A DNA stretch of 64,000 nt from Brachycybe producta (GCA_036925085.1 JAUPFP010000030.1:1686884-1750883); one strand, 5' to 3'. Positions 11,861 through 23,739 are shown, counted from the first letter of the stretch. Notes: generated from the letters alone by a model not told the origin. Translations and numbers: made by a program.

Positions 11861-12030
11861 GTAGGGTTCGGATATTTATGCAATATCAAGAAAAATGTTT
11901 CTCAATCTGTGGCCCAAGGGACAATAATTGCAGTTGTTCTAATGATGATTAGGCCTACTACACAATTATTGGCACTTTGACTACAAATTGAGAAATATTT
12001 TCATGATATTGCATAAATATCCGAGCCCTA
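11861..12030. mobile_element. Family J MITE, hAT-like
   Basis: 170-bp element with ends TAGGGTTCGGATATTTATGCA and TGCATAAATATCCGAGCCCTA. It is flanked by GTCATAAG on the left and GTCATAAA on the right, an 8-bp duplication with one mismatch. Arms include TGTTTCTCAATCTGTGGCCCAA. A sibling with a perfect 8-bp duplication is at 61304-61633. Confidence 0.82.
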
Positions 12031-12454
12031 GTCATAAACGATTTTAAAAAACAAGTATATTTTTGGATATTTTAGGATTTGTAATATTTGTCATCGTCTC
12101 TCTCCAATGACTAGCCCCCCAACCGGCCCTAAATCACCCCAAGTGAAGAAATGCAAAGATGCCTCTCAGTAGGAGACATACCTCCCCAAAGGAGGGGTTA
12201 ATTCGGCACCTCACACACCGCCCCCGCCCCCCCAATTTAGACCAAAAATATTAAAATAACTACCAAAAAAAAAACAAATAATAACCACAAGTAAAAATAA
12301 CAAACGTATAGTTCTAATAGAGACTATCGCGCCATCTAGGAACCAACGATCGAAACAAAATTATCAATAATTTCAACAACAAAAAATGAATGAATAAAAT
12401 TGTAAATTAACAGAAAATAATTAAATATTAAGATGGTTAAATGATTTTTTCAAA

Positions 12455-12690
12455 AAAACTAGAAAGCGTTTTAGAAAACTAGAAGGGTAGCTCATATTTT
12501 CATATTTTCATATTTTTTAAAATAAACTTTTTATTGATAAATTTTTTTTTAAAAAAAATGTCTTTAAAAGTTGGTTCATTTTGAAAGATATCAAAACTTT
12601 ATGTGAATAAGTTACCTTTCTAGTTTCTAAAACACATTAAAAATGTCTCTAGTTTTTGTACCTGAAAAAAAAAAACAGAACAATCAAAAG
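12455..12690. repeat. Family A MITE-like copy
   Basis: AAAGCGTTTTAGAAAACTAGAAGGGTAGC opens it and TTACCTTTCTAGTTTCTAAAACACA closes it. The centre is A/T-rich and eroded. Confidence 0.72.
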
Positions 12691-13796
12691 AGTTCAAAGG
12701 GTATTTTAAATTTTTAAAAACACCCATTAAATAAATAATAAACAATTGAAGAGAAAAATGAATGAAATTTCCTACCGTACAACTTCCAAACTATGAAATA
12801 AGACGTGCATTTTTCACTCTTCTTGTGTTGTTTGATTAAAAAAATATCTTATTATTATTTTCCCTTGTAATAAAAACACACTCAAACTCAGGTGTGTGTT
12901 TGTCTATTATACCTGAACAACTGAAATTGTCCGTGTTGTTATATTATAAACCCGTGGCCAACCCTCCTCCTTTTCCATTGCCTGCCTGATCTTCAGCCCA
13001 CCACCACACACTAACCTACTACTACCTGAGCTACAAAAATATATAACTTGAAAATTAGGTGACCCTCAATAATAACAACAGCAACAAAAAAAAAAACACA
13101 ATAAGGAAGCCTATGGTGGACGAAACTAGTTTTAGACCTTTGCCACGTCGTAGGACGGACGCCCCTTAAAACACAATTATTATTACGATATAGGAAGGAA
13201 GAGGACGGGCCTGAGGGGAGGAGGGAACGAACCTCAGGTTCACGTACACTCCCCCTCACCCCTCATTATTAGAATATTTAAAAAAAAAAGGGACCACAAG
13301 AACCAATAGCCAGGAAGATAGAAAAAAAAAAAAAGATGATCTTGGAATTTAGGACAACCTGAGAGAGAGAGCCTCACTCACTGATTTGCCTTTACCTTCT
13401 TATCATCATCATCATCATCATCATTCCAACTCTGTTATCATTTCCTAGGCCTACTTTTATATATTTTCAGTAATTACTAATTAACAATCAAAAATTATCA
13501 TTAAAACAAAAACTTAGTAATTTTTTTTTCTTCTTCTCAAGAAAATAAGAATTTTTTTTTAATCAAATTTAAGTCAAGATTTTTTTTTATTTAAATTTAA
13601 AACTAGGGTAAATTAGTTATAAAATGTTGCCTCCAGGTGGCGGTGCTTGTCAACATATATCACAAGATATGATTTTTTTTTTAAATTAAAACTTCAAATA
13701 ATCAAGGTTTTCAGAAAGAAAAAAACTTAAAATATACAATTATTTAAATTATTGACTTATTATAATTATAAAAATATTTATCTATAAAGTCATCTT
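12690..13796. other. Intergenic, no gene recognised
   Basis: Mostly A/T-rich single-copy-looking DNA. The segment 13090-13260 is more GC-rich and contains an open minus-strand frame, but it has no recognisable domain and no convincing splice context. ATG/TCAT microsatellite tracts are at about 13400. Confidence 0.4.
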
Positions 13797-14308
13797 TTAA
13801 GGCGGCTGAATAGATATTTATTTTGCTTTTGCCCCCCCCCCCCCCTCCTTCCCCTCTTACTCGGAAGAGATCTCCTATAGAATAGAACATAATAAGTCAC
13901 GGCAGTGGCGCCATCTGGATGGGATGAAACCAAAATAAATATCTATTCAGCCACCTTAAAACACAGGCAGTTAGAAAACAGGGATGAACAGAAGTTGGCT
14001 CGGCCCTTTTTATGACGGAGGCAACTTCTAATTGGTTTGTTATGTAGTCTGACGTCACATGATCCGCCCTTTCCAACGTCAGACTACATAACCAGCCTAT
14101 TAGTAGTTGCTGTCGTCATAAAAGGGCGGAGCCAACTGAAGTTCTCCCCGATTTCTAACTGCCTGTGTTTTAAGGTGGCTGAATAGATATTTATTTTGGT
14201 TTCATCCCATCCAGATGGCGCCACTGCCGTGACTTAATATGTTCTCTTCCGAGTAAGGGGGGGGGGGGGAGCAACAGCAAAATAAATATCTATTCAGCCG
14301 CCTTAAAA
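13797..14308. mobile_element. Family C inverted pair around a Family B element (about 510-bp foldback)
   Basis: A Family C unit (TTAAGGCGGCTGAATAGATATTTATTTTG ... CCACCTTAA, 13797-13961) and its inverted copy (14167-14308) lie on either side of a complete Family B MITE. They match through CCAGATGGCGCCACTGCCGTGA, and the C-run of one mirrors the G-run of the other. The whole could fold into one long hairpin. Another Family C unit is at 25055-25332. Confidence 0.85.
13963..14166. mobile_element. Family B MITE at the centre of the foldback
   Basis: ACAGGCAGTTAGAAAACAGG ... TTTCTAACTGCCTGT. The flanking bases (CCTTAAAAC left, GTTTTAAGG right) are reverse complements, not a direct duplication, so this copy belongs to the palindrome. 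Confidence 0.85.
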
Positions 14309-14309
14309 C

Positions 14310-14516
14310 ACAGGCAGTTAGAAATCGGAGAGAACTTCAGTTGGCTCCGCCCTTGTTGTGACGACCGGCAACTTCTAATTGGTTAGTTATGTAGTCTGAC
14401 GTCACATGCTCCGCCTTTTTCAACGTCAGACTACATAACCAGCCTATTAGAAGTTGCTGGTCGTCATAAAAAACGGCGGAGCCAACTGAAGTTCTCCCCG
14501 ATTTCTAACTACCTGT
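14310..14516. mobile_element. Family B MITE with perfect 9-bp target duplication
   Basis: ACAGGCAGTTAGAAATCGGA ... TTTCTAACTACCTGT, directly flanked by CCTTAAAAC on both sides (14301-14309 and 14517-14525). It was inserted into the end of the neighbouring Family C unit. Confidence 0.9.
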
Positions 14517-14525
14517 CCTTAAAAC

Positions 14526-15290
14526 GACCGTTTTTTCACGGTGATATATGTGTATGCGTGAGATTAGCTAATAAATTGTTAATTAGAGAATGTGATTAAT
14601 GAGTTAGGCGGAAGTTGATTTTATAAAAGTTGGATTAATAGGAGGAGGAGGAGGAGGTGGCCGAATATAAAACAGGGGTTATCTGGCTCCCACCACCCCC
14701 CCTTCATTATTATCATTATTATTATTACTATTATTGTTATTATAAGTTAGTGATAAGATAAAATTGATTATTATTTTAAGATAAAATTGAATATTAATAT
14801 CATCGTAATGAGTCACCTTCTTTATATAATTTCCAATATAACTTTCGAATTTAAAATCCATAAACAAAAATTGATTAAAATTACTTGTTTAAAAAGTTAA
14901 AACCTCTCAATGGAGAGAGAGAAAAGAAAGTTAACTATAATTAATTTAGATTAATTAAGTGGACAAATTTGTAGTCCTTTTTATATCAAAAGATTTGCTC
15001 TTTCTGTCTATTTCCTTCCCTCCTCCTATTATTTTACATAATAATGATGATGATGACGCAAGGAAAGAAAACTTCACAATAGTTTAAAATGTATCATAAT
15101 CTTTCATAATCTATCATAATCACCATCCACGAGAAATAATTTAATTTTAAATTACTATGAAATTAATATATTCATGATTCCAAGTAGTTTAAATTACGCA
15201 ATTATAAATAAGTAAAATTAACGTCATTTGAAAATTGCCGGTTATTTTTTTTTTTGCGTTTTTATTTCAAAACGTCTTTTTTTTAAAAAA
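14526..15290. other. A/T-rich spacer, no gene seen
   Basis: Contains GGA and ATT trinucleotide tracts (14640-14660, 14705-14745) and a short (ATAATC) repeat at about 15095-15120. No conserved coding sequence was recognised on either strand. Confidence 0.5.
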
Positions 15291-15294
15291 ATAT

Positions 15295-15845
15295 GAAGGT
15301 ATTATTTTATAAATTAGAAACTAGAAGAGCAGTTTTGAAAATCTCTAAATTTTGTATTTTATAAAATAATATAAGTGAAAAACGAAAATCAAGTAATTTT
15401 AAAATTGCCATAAATATTATAATTTTAAAGATTTATGTGAACTCATCATTTTCCACTCTTCTAGTTTCTAAATCATTTTCAATTTCTTTCGGTTCCCAAT
15501 ATTTAAAAATTGACAAATTTCATTGTTTTCTTTAAATTACTTTATAATAATAAAAAATGTAAAGACAAATATCAAGTGTGTCATTAAAACAGGAAATCAT
15601 TAATTGTAAAACAGTGGTTTCATTTTGTAATTTTTATCACCAGATTTACCTGTGTTTTTATTTATTATTTAAAGTGGTTTTAGAGAAACTTGAAATTGTT
15701 TTAGAAAACTAGAAAGGTTTCGAAAATGACCCAACTTAACTTTTTAAAAAGGTTTATTTTGAAAAGATATCAATCAAGTCATAGTTACTCTTCTAGTTTC
15801 TAACATTGTCACAATTTCTCCTTTATGTTGCTCTTCTGAAACACA
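15295..15845. repeat. Two eroded Family A copies
   Basis: Copy one spans 15298-15490 (TTAGAAACTAGAAGAGCAG ... CTCTTCTAGTTTCTAAATCA). Copy two spans about 15680-15830 (GTTTTAGAAAACTAGAAAGG ... ACTCTTCTAGTTTCTAACA) and has lost most of its inner arms. Confidence 0.65.
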
Positions 15846-15877
15846 ATTATTACCCCTTTTTTTAATTAGACAAAATG

Positions 15878-16082
15878 ACAAGCAGTTAGAAATCGGGAAG
15901 AACTTCAGTTGGCTCCGCCCTTTTTTATGACGACCGGCAACTTCTAATTGGTTGGTTATGTAGTCTGACGTCACATGCTCCGCACTTTTTAACGTCGAAC
16001 CACACAACAAACCAATTAGAAGTTGCCGGTCGTCATAAAAAGGGCGGAGCAAACTGAAATTCTCTGATTTCTAACTGTCTGT
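15878..16082. mobile_element. Family B MITE with perfect 9-bp target duplication
   Basis: Starts ACAAGCAGTTAGAAATCGGG and ends TTTCTAACTGTCTGT. Direct repeats GACAAAATG lie on both sides (15869-15877 and 16083-16091). The termini have drifted but the arms and TGACGTCACATGCTCCGC centre are intact. Confidence 0.9.
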
Positions 16083-16245
16083 GACAAAATGACACAAGTC
16101 TTAAGTTTTTCGTTAACCACTCTGACGTCACAAGCTTCAATCTACAAAGTTGAGCACAGACCCCCCCCCCTAGGTCCATTTGGTCCACCACCAAGAGGTT
16201 CATGAAGCCCACAAAACTCATTAGGTGTATCAAACCCACCAAGCC

Positions 16246-16632
16246 CCACAGGCAATTGTGCCCAGCATTAGAATTCCTTTTATGAACGTCATCAATTTCT
16301 AATTGGTTTGTTACTTGGTCTGATGTCACATGCTCCGCCCTTTTCATTTTCTAATTTGTTTGTTACTTGGTCTGACGTCATAAAAGGGCGGAGCAAAATA
16401 AATACTAATGCTGAGCACAATTGCCACAGGCAGTTAGAAATCAGTCAGAACTTCAGTTGGCTCCGCCCTTTTTATGACGACCGGCAATTTCTAATTGGTT
16501 TGTTGTGTGGTTCGATGTTGAAAAGGGCGGAGCATGTGACGTCAGACTACAATAACCAACCAATTAGAAGTTGCCGGTCGTCATAAAAAGGGCGGAGCCA
16601 ACTGAAGTTCTCTCCGATTTCTAACTGCCAGT
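16246..16632. mobile_element. Composite: short inverted-repeat unit joined to a Family B MITE
   Basis: A unit with complementary ends (GGCAATTGTGCCCAGCATTAG and CTAATGCTGAGCACAATTGCC, 16250-16425) holds two degenerate GTTTGTTACTTGGTCTGA(C/T)GTCA half-arms. It is followed at once by a full Family B copy (16426-16632). CCAAGCCCC flanks the pair, but that phrase belongs to a local direct repeat (CCCACCAAGCCCCACA, seen again near 16670), so it may not be a target duplication. Confidence 0.7.
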
Positions 16633-17129
16633 CCAAGCCCCAGAAAACTCATTAGAAGCACAAAAAACCCACCAAGCCCCACACAAAACCTACCAGGCCT
16701 AAAAAGCTCAAGGACTGTTTGGTTTTTATATAAAACTGCCAAGTCAATAGGGCCATGTAGGTCTCATACTACAACATGTGTTGTGTTCTTTTTCAAATTG
16801 ACCTAGTAACCTTGTGTGAATAGAAACGTGAAGAAATTTACAAAAAAGTCACCACCCTCCCCTCCCCCAAAAAATCATCAAGTTATCATTTTTTTTTTTT
16901 CATTTCCGTTTTTGTTCCACAAAAAAACTAGAAATGTCACTGCTAACAAAAAAAACTCCCTCAAATTACCGGACAAATGAATAGAAATTAGAAACAAATT
17001 ATAAATTTTTTTCTTCATTTGAACCAAGAATTTTAATTTTTTAAAATAAGAAATGTTTCCTACTAGAAATAGTAATAAAATCATAAACCAAGTGACCTAA
17101 TTTTAAGCCTGGCTAATACCTTGTACACT

Positions 17130-17425
17130 CACATGAGTTAAATGAATTCAAATTAAATGTGTTTAAGTGAATTATACGGAATCCAGTTAAGGACATGAAC
17201 ACAAAATAAAAATTGAATTTATTATTAATATTTTAAAATTTAAATACTAAATCAATATTTTAATGTCAATAGTTTTATATATTTATATTTAAGTAAATTA
17301 ACTCAATATTTTCAGATTATTAACTGAATAAATTGAATTCGATATATTGTTTGTGTGTCCTTCACGGGGCTCTGTAGAAGACGTTTATTATTTAAATGCA
17401 TTTAAATTAATCAGCTGTGTTTAAC
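17130..17425. repeat. Family D repeat, third copy
   Basis: CACATGAGTTAAATGAATTC, TTATACGGAATCCAGTTAAGGAC, GGGGCTCTGTAGAAGACG and ATGCATTTAAATTAATCAGC appear in the same order as in the tandem pair near 9.4-10.0 kb, with small indels. Confidence 0.75.
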
Positions 17426-17939
17426 TAGGTATTAGTTATGAAAATGAAATGTATTTAATGGAAACATTTTAGGTTTCTATTCAACAGAACTCAACTTGGT
17501 TTTTTTAATATTCAAATTTTAATGATTAATATTTAATTATTTAAAATTCCTTTTAAGAATAATGAAGGAAAAAAATCTTCAATTTTTTTTGTTGTAGTTT
17601 AAGGATAATTATTACTTTTCACAATTAAATGAGTAATGAATGATGACCACAAGTGACCATCAGACTGACCACACACATTCATACAAAGATCCCAACTGAC
17701 TCCGCCCACTTTCACCCTCTAAACAAACTTCCACCCCCTCCCCACACCTAGATAGCCTTGGCATCTCCATATGCACCTCAGACGATTCCATCTCGGACGA
17801 TTTCATCTTAAACGACGCTAAGGGTTGGAGGTGGAGGCTAGCACTAGCAGTGACGCATAAGTAGCACAAAACAAGCGGTTGAATAGCAAAAAAAAAAACA
17901 GCAATTGGAGCGGAAAAGAGCGCAAAAAAGATTGCATTA

Positions 17940-18250
17940 AAAATTAGGCCAAAAAAATGTTTTTAGAACTTTTTATTGAGAAAAATTAAAAAGTTGTGTC
18001 ATTTTCAAACTCAAAAAGCTTATTTTGAAAGATATAAACATGAAAAATACCGCTTAAGTCATTGAGTTATTACCCTTCTAGAATCTATATTTTAGCCTAT
18101 AAACAGTTTTTTAATTTAAAAAAAAAGAAGCAACCAGAAAAATGCGTTATCAATAAAAAAAAAACCTGATTAGAGGCTAGAATTTTAGTCTGTTCAAGAA
18201 TACTACTAGAATACTCTGAATTCTAGCCTCTAACTTGGTTCTTTGATTAA
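17940..18250. repeat. Eroded Family A half plus Family E foldback
   Basis: Only the right half of Family A is recognisable (AAAAAGCTTATTTTGAAAGATAT, then TTATTACCCTTCTAGAATCTA, to about 18085). At 18170-18245, ATTAGAGGCTAGAATTTTAG pairs with CTGAATTCTAGCCTCTAACTTGG, a Family E unit of about 75 bp. Confidence 0.6.
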
Positions 18251-18964
18251 AAAACTCCTTTTTTTCCCCCCGGTTGCCTAACTTATATTCCAAAAACGTC
18301 GTAACTATCTAGCCTCCACTTCCAACCCCTTCGTTGTCGTTTGAGATGAAATATCGTGCAAAATGAAACCCTTTTTTTTGTGGGAGTGTTGTTACCCTTG
18401 AATTAACACAGACAGACAGACAGACATTTTTCCATGATGAAGAGTGTCTATATATGTATGAATTTGTGTGTAAATCCAAATAGAAAATTATATTAATATT
18501 AATAAAGGTTAAAACAGGAAGAAGATAAACAACAACCGCCGTGTTGTTTGTGTTTTTATCTCGATTAATAAACATATATTGATATAAAACCACCTTCTTT
18601 TTTTAACCACCCTCCCCTCCTCCATTTTTAAAACATCTTTTCGCCTTGACACAATAGGAAAACAATGTTCAGACATCTCGGTTTTTTTTTTTTATTAAAA
18701 AACCCCAAAAAAACAAGATAAAAAGGGATTAAAATCAAGATAAATATATAAAGAGAGGCAACTCAACTAAGAGCTTTTCTTATGGAGCATTTTGTGGTAA
18801 AACAAGAGTGTTTGCCAATAGGTGGCGCAAACTGTACTTCGAGCTTCAGTTTCTATACGAAGGATGACACTTCAATTCAAAGATTTCTTTTTAGCTTCAA
18901 AAAGCAGACGACTAATCCGCTCATATAACATGGAGTTATTTTACCTTTGTATATGTATATTCTT

Positions 18965-19080
18965 TTGAAAGTGTTTTAGAAACTAGAAGGGCAGCTCTCA
19001 AAAACTTAAGGGGTATTTTTATGTTGATATCTTTCAAAATAAGCTTTTTTTTAATGTCAAATTTGAAAATGGATGACATT
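18965..19080. repeat. Family A left half
   Basis: GAAAGTGTTTTAGAAACTAGAAGGGCAGCTC, then GTTGATATCTTTCAAAATAAGC. The right arm is missing, and the Family H foldback begins within 30 bp. Confidence 0.7.
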
Positions 19081-19106
19081 TTAAACAAAGATGTCTTTTT
19101 TTTAAA

Positions 19107-19528
19107 GCCTCGTTTTCACGGTGGCGACAGTTCTTTCATGAGAGTTGCGATAGTTTACTCTCACAATAGCAACTGTCTACATGTCTTGAAGTAACGTGAT
19201 AGTTGTCTGTCACATGACGGCGTGACGTCTAACTTCACAAATATTATTGTGAGTCAACAACAGTGTTGCCTCTCTCTCTCCTTCCAGAAGCCAAATTTCC
19301 CTACAAAGTAGATATTTTTCCCTACAAGCGCCGGTCACACAACAACTATTACTATTGCTTGACAGTGCTATCAACTATCTAGTCAAACGAGATAGTCGTG
19401 ATAGTCACTATCGCAACAGTGTGATAGTGACTATCATGTGGTTTTCACAATGATAGCAACTCGCGATAGTTGCTTCTCTCATGACAGCAACTATCGCTGT
19501 GACAACTATCATCGTGAAAACGAGGCTT
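19107..19528. mobile_element. Family H foldback rich in GATAGTTG motifs
   Basis: Ends AAGCCTCGTTTTCACG and CGTGAAAACGAGGCTT are perfect complements. Between them are many alternating copies of AACTATC/GATAGT(T/G) (for example GCGATAGTTTACTCTCACAATAGC and CAACTATCGCTGTGAC). AAACAAAGATGTCTT is present on both flanks, about 15 bp, longer than a usual target duplication. Confidence 0.75.
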
Positions 19529-19539
19529 AAACAAAGATG

Positions 19540-20310
19540 TCTTCCTTCTAGCTTCAAAAAGCAGACGATTATTCGCTCACTTTTTGACGTTTTCTAACAT
19601 GAAGTTGCTTTACCTTCATAAATTTACCTTGAATTAAATAAATCTCAAAAGCAAATGACGTCATCACTTACCAATGACATGACAAGGAACGTCAGAACCA
19701 TTCTTATTATTAATTATTATTACGAGAAAAACAAATGTTAATTAATTATCCAGAAAATTAAAAAAAAATGAACTTTTTTTTATAATTTTTATCTAAATTA
19801 GACTTCACTCACAAAAGTCGTCACACTCGAGTGTGTTTGTTAGTTAGTGAGTGAGTGAGTGAGGCAAGCCTCACTGATTGAACTTTTAAATGATTGTTGT
19901 TTATTGACCTTCAGTTAGTTTTATGTTGAGAGACCTTGAAACTCAATGAATGATCCTTCGAACCAATTAGATCAAGTATAGAAGATAAGAAAAACCACTT
20001 GTGTTAATTGAATTGAGATCTAAAGTGAGACAAAATTATGCAAATTTATGATAAGATTGCACAATTTTAAATGATTAAGAAAGAAACATCTATAAAAAAA
20101 AAAAATAATAATACAAGGAAATATATTATCGGCGCCAACTATTTTTAAAAAGAAAAATGAAATTATGACGTTTATGCTGTGTTTACACTCTGCATTTTCA
20201 AACCAAGATAAATTAATAAAAGGTAAATCCAACTTCATGTTAGGAGGAGAAAAAAAAAACGTCTAAAATGAGTGAAAAACCGTCTGCTTTTTGAAAGACA
20301 TCCATTTTTA
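19540..20310. repeat. Inverted repeat with AAAGCAGACGATTA ends
   Basis: CTTCAAAAAGCAGACGATTATTCGCTCAC ... ACATGAAGTTG at the left pairs with CAACTTCATGTTAGGA ... GTGAAAAACCGTCTGCTTTTTGAAAG at 20230-20300. A related left end (CTTCAAAAAGCAGACGACTAATCCGCTCA) occurs at about 18893. The A/T-rich interior has no recognisable coding sequence. Confidence 0.6.
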
Positions 20311-20379
20311 TATGTCACATTGAATCGCATTGTAAATCAAGCTCTAAATAATGTCAGCGCCATCTATTGGTCATCTATC

Positions 20380-20890
20380 ACAGGCATATAGAAATCGGGG
20401 AGAAGTTCAGTTGGCTCCGCCCTTTTTATGACGACCGACAACTTCTAATTAGTTGGTTATGTAGTCTGACGTCACATGCTCCGCCCCTTTTCAACGTCGA
20501 ACCACACAACAAACCAATTAGAAGTTGCCGGTCGTCATAAAATGGGCGGAGCCAACTGAAGTTCGTCCCGATTTCTAAATCAGTCATAACAAAAGTTCTT
20601 AGATGTCGACTATAAACGCAGCCGAACAGTAAAAAAAATCTCCAGTATAATTAAAAGTAATGGCAAAAACAGACACAAGAGGGCGCTGATAACAAGAGGC
20701 TCATTAACTTACAGGCAATTAGAAAACGGGATAAACAGACGTTTGCTCCGCCCTTTTTATGACGAACGACAACTTCTAATTGGTTTGTTGTGACGTCAGA
20801 CTACATAACAGACTAATTAGAAGTTGCCGTTCGTCATAAAAAAAGGCGGAGCAAACGTCTGTTTATCCCGTTTTCTAACGAATTACCTGT
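20380..20890. mobile_element. Two Family B MITEs
   Basis: The first spans about 20380-20585, with eroded termini (CAGGCATATAGAAATCGGGG ... ATTTCTAAATCAG). The second spans 20711-20890, beginning ACAGGCAATTAGAAAACGGG and ending TTACCTGT. It has lost much of its centre and is flanked by CATTAACTT/CACAAACTT, seven of nine bases matching. Confidence 0.78.
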
Positions 20891-21189
20891 CACAAACTTT
20901 GACCTCTTTTCGTTCTAAATCTTAAGCAATTTCTAAACTAGAAAATCTAAGAGACTAGATAAATTAGGGTTTCCCTCTGGTTGTTCCTTGTTACAATTAC
21001 GTGTAATTAAATGATAATTAATACTTTTTTTTTATTTCCTAATGAATTGACGTCAAGAAGTAGCCTTAATAGTAATTAAAAACACAAGAAGTCCAGTTTT
21101 AGTCTTATTAAAAATGGATGCTAAATGAATATTACAATAACAAAAAAACCGGAAACGGAAATAAAAATTTTTGGTTTATTCCGCATTTC

Positions 21190-22740
21190 AGAAAGAAATA
21201 TTACTGAAGAAATTAGAACTGTTTTAAAAACTAGAAGAGTAAATTATGTTTTATGAATAATTCATTTCTATAAAAAAAAAATACTAAAGAGAAATTGAAA
21301 AAAAAAAAAGTTTTAGAAACTAGAAGGGTAATTCAAGGGTAACTTAAGGATTTTTTCATACGTTGATATATTTCAAAATAAACTATTGACCAAAAATTAA
21401 ATTAAAAGTCGCGTGCCATTTTTTCACATAAAAAAAGCTTATTTTGAAAGATATCAATATCAAAAAAAAATACCCTTAAGTAATTTTGCAACCCTTCTAG
21501 TTTCTAAAAACTCATTATAGTTCCTAGTAATTTTCCTGCTGAAAAAAAAAATAATCTGAGTTTCAGAAATTGAAATTAAAAGTGAAAATCCAAATTATCT
21601 CAGTTTTCCGCTAAAAATATCGTAAAAAACTTTCAATATTTATTTTTTTTTTTCCTTTTCACGTTGTCATAAAAAAAGCTCAAATTTAAAGATAACAACG
21701 TGAATATAATAATCTATTTACTAATCTAGTTTCGAAATTAAAAAACACTTTCGTTCCTGAAATTGTTTTTTGAAAACGTGTTTTCTAAATTACAATCGCA
21801 AAAGATCATAATTTATAAAACTTCATTATTCAACCTTTCTAGTCTCTTAATCACTTTTCTTTGTATTATTTTCACGTAAATATATTTCAAAATAAACACT
21901 TAATATGACATATTTAAACAGATTAATTATCGGTATTTTTTTTCCTGTTTAAATTTGTCATAAAAGTTTATTTTGAAATATATCAACGCAATATATTATG
22001 GAGTTAATATCAGAAATGTTTTATTTAACTAGAAGAGTAAATTTACCATTGTTTTATGAACAGGTGTGTTCTTTTTTTTTTTTTTTTTTTTTTTGAAACT
22101 CCTGATAAATTCTGTCTTTCATTTTCAGGTGCAAAAATGAAGAGAAATTTTGAATGTATTTTGGAAACTAGAAAGAATTGTAGCTAAATTCGCTCAAAAA
22201 GGCAGTTGTTTTCATGTTGATTTGTCTTTCAAAATAAGCTTTTTTATGTTTGATAAAAGACTAACCTTTAAACTGACATTTTTTTTTAAATTTTTGTCTA
22301 TGAAAAGTTTATTTTGAAAGATATTTCAACATGAAATCATCTTTAAAGCGATTGAAGCTACCCGTTCTAGTTTCTAAAACACGTTCCAGTCTCTCGTTAT
22401 TTTGTATCTGAAAGACAAAATTAGTTTAAAATACGTTTTACACTTTAACCCCATCTTAAAGGATACATTTTCATATTGTTATCTTTCAAAATAAGCTTTT
22501 TATTTGAATTTAGTAAATAACCCAACATTAATCAGACAATATTTTTTTAATTTTTGTCTATGAAAAGTTTATTTTAAACTATATTCACAACATGGAAATA
22601 CACCTAAAAGTGATTGAGCTACAATTCTAGTTTCTAAAACACAAGTTTCAAGTTTCTCTTCATTTTTGCACCTGAAAGACAGAGAATAATCAAGAGATTT
22701 ACACATTAAAACATTAATTAAATGATCAATTTACTCTTCT
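21190..22740. repeat. Cluster of Family A copies
   Basis: At least three units follow one another: about 21215-21520, 22110-22400 (left end TCTTTCATTTTCAGGTGCAAAAATGAAG) and about 22440-22650. Between them are degenerate pieces (ATATTTCAAAATAAACACTT ... AAGTTTATTTTGAAATATATC at 21890-21990). No gene sequence was recognised among them. Confidence 0.7.
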
Positions 22741-22859
22741 AGTTTCTAAAAAAAAAACATTTCAATTTCATTCTGAAGTTGTTTTCAAAATGCGTTTTTC
22801 ATTTTTAAGAAAAAATCCTTTTCTCTCCCCATTTATGGTTGTAAAAATGACAAAAAAAG

Positions 22860-23400
22860 ACCACAATTTATGACCTAAGGTCAGAATAATCGATTGGAAA
22901 CGTCTTGACACCTCAAAAAACAGTCATTTTACCTGAGGAAATTGTTAAAAATACAACATTTATTCACCTAAATAAGAGCGAAAAACAGAAACACCCATAT
23001 GGTGTTATTTTTATATATATAATATAAAATACTCCGAGTGCTCAGAGCTACATATGATTACATATATTAAAAAACACTCTGAGCGCTCAGAGAATAAATA
23101 ATAAAACCAAATGTTAAAAAAAAAAGTAATAAAACCGCTCGGAGCGCTCCGATTAACTTATCGTTCATTGATACGCATTATAAAAGAAAACACTCCCTTG
23201 CTTCAACCCTACTATATTTTCCTCCCCCTTACCGGTCAACTACTCCGTAAAACTCACCTTCACAATCAGTAGAAACGAAATAATAGTAGAATATAAGAAC
23301 CGCATGACAACTTATTATAAGTCAAACTAATACAATTTCGTATCCAACAATCTAAATTCATGATGAACTATGTTGAGAGATCATTCTTCAATGCAATCAA
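22860..23400. other. Spacer with GAGCGCTC motifs, no gene seen
   Basis: Three related palindromic hexamer-plus motifs (GAGTGCTCAGAG, TGAGCGCTCAGAG, CGGAGCGCTCCGA) lie within 23030-23155. The rest is A/T-rich. Confidence 0.45.
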
Positions 23401-23544
23401 ATGCTTAAAAAAGGCACTTTCACAAATAATAAAAAGGCGACAAAAACAGCACTGAAAAAAAAAAGTGTCAGAGCAGCAGCAGCTTACAAGAAAAACCTCC
23501 TCCCACTCTTCTTTCCTTCCAACAGTTCCCAGACAACAGCAGAC

Positions 23545-23738
23545 ACAGGCATCTGTAGACAGCTTCAGAATCTCTTTGTTTCCGCCCTTTTATGAGCGTC
23601 AGACCAAATTATCAACCAATTAGAGAGAAAAAATAGCGAGACATGTGACGTCAGACTCAGTAACAAACAAATTAGAAATTGATGACGCTCATAAAGGGCG
23701 GAGCCAAAGAAATTCTGAAGCTATCTACAGATGCCTGT
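23545..23738. mobile_element. Family B2 MITE variant
   Basis: Ends ACAGGCATCTGTAGACAGC and GCTATCTACAGATGCCTGT. The arms read TTTCCGCCCTTTTATGAGCGTCAGACC and carry TGACGTCAGACTC. It shares the ACAGGC terminus and layout with Family B, but the subterminal arms differ. A sibling is at 41498-41690. Confidence 0.82.
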
Positions 23739-23739
23739 G

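Noticed and set aside
13011..13259. 82-codon minus-strand ORF in a GC-richer patch
   Set aside because: Starts from an arbitrary Met with no donor or acceptor arrangement and no recognised domain; kept only as a remark in the spacer entry.
15774..16586. ORFs containing phrases such as [20 protein letters not shown]
   Set aside because: The same phrases occur at every Family B MITE (for example 3494, 46139). They are translations of the inverted-repeat arms, not protein genes.
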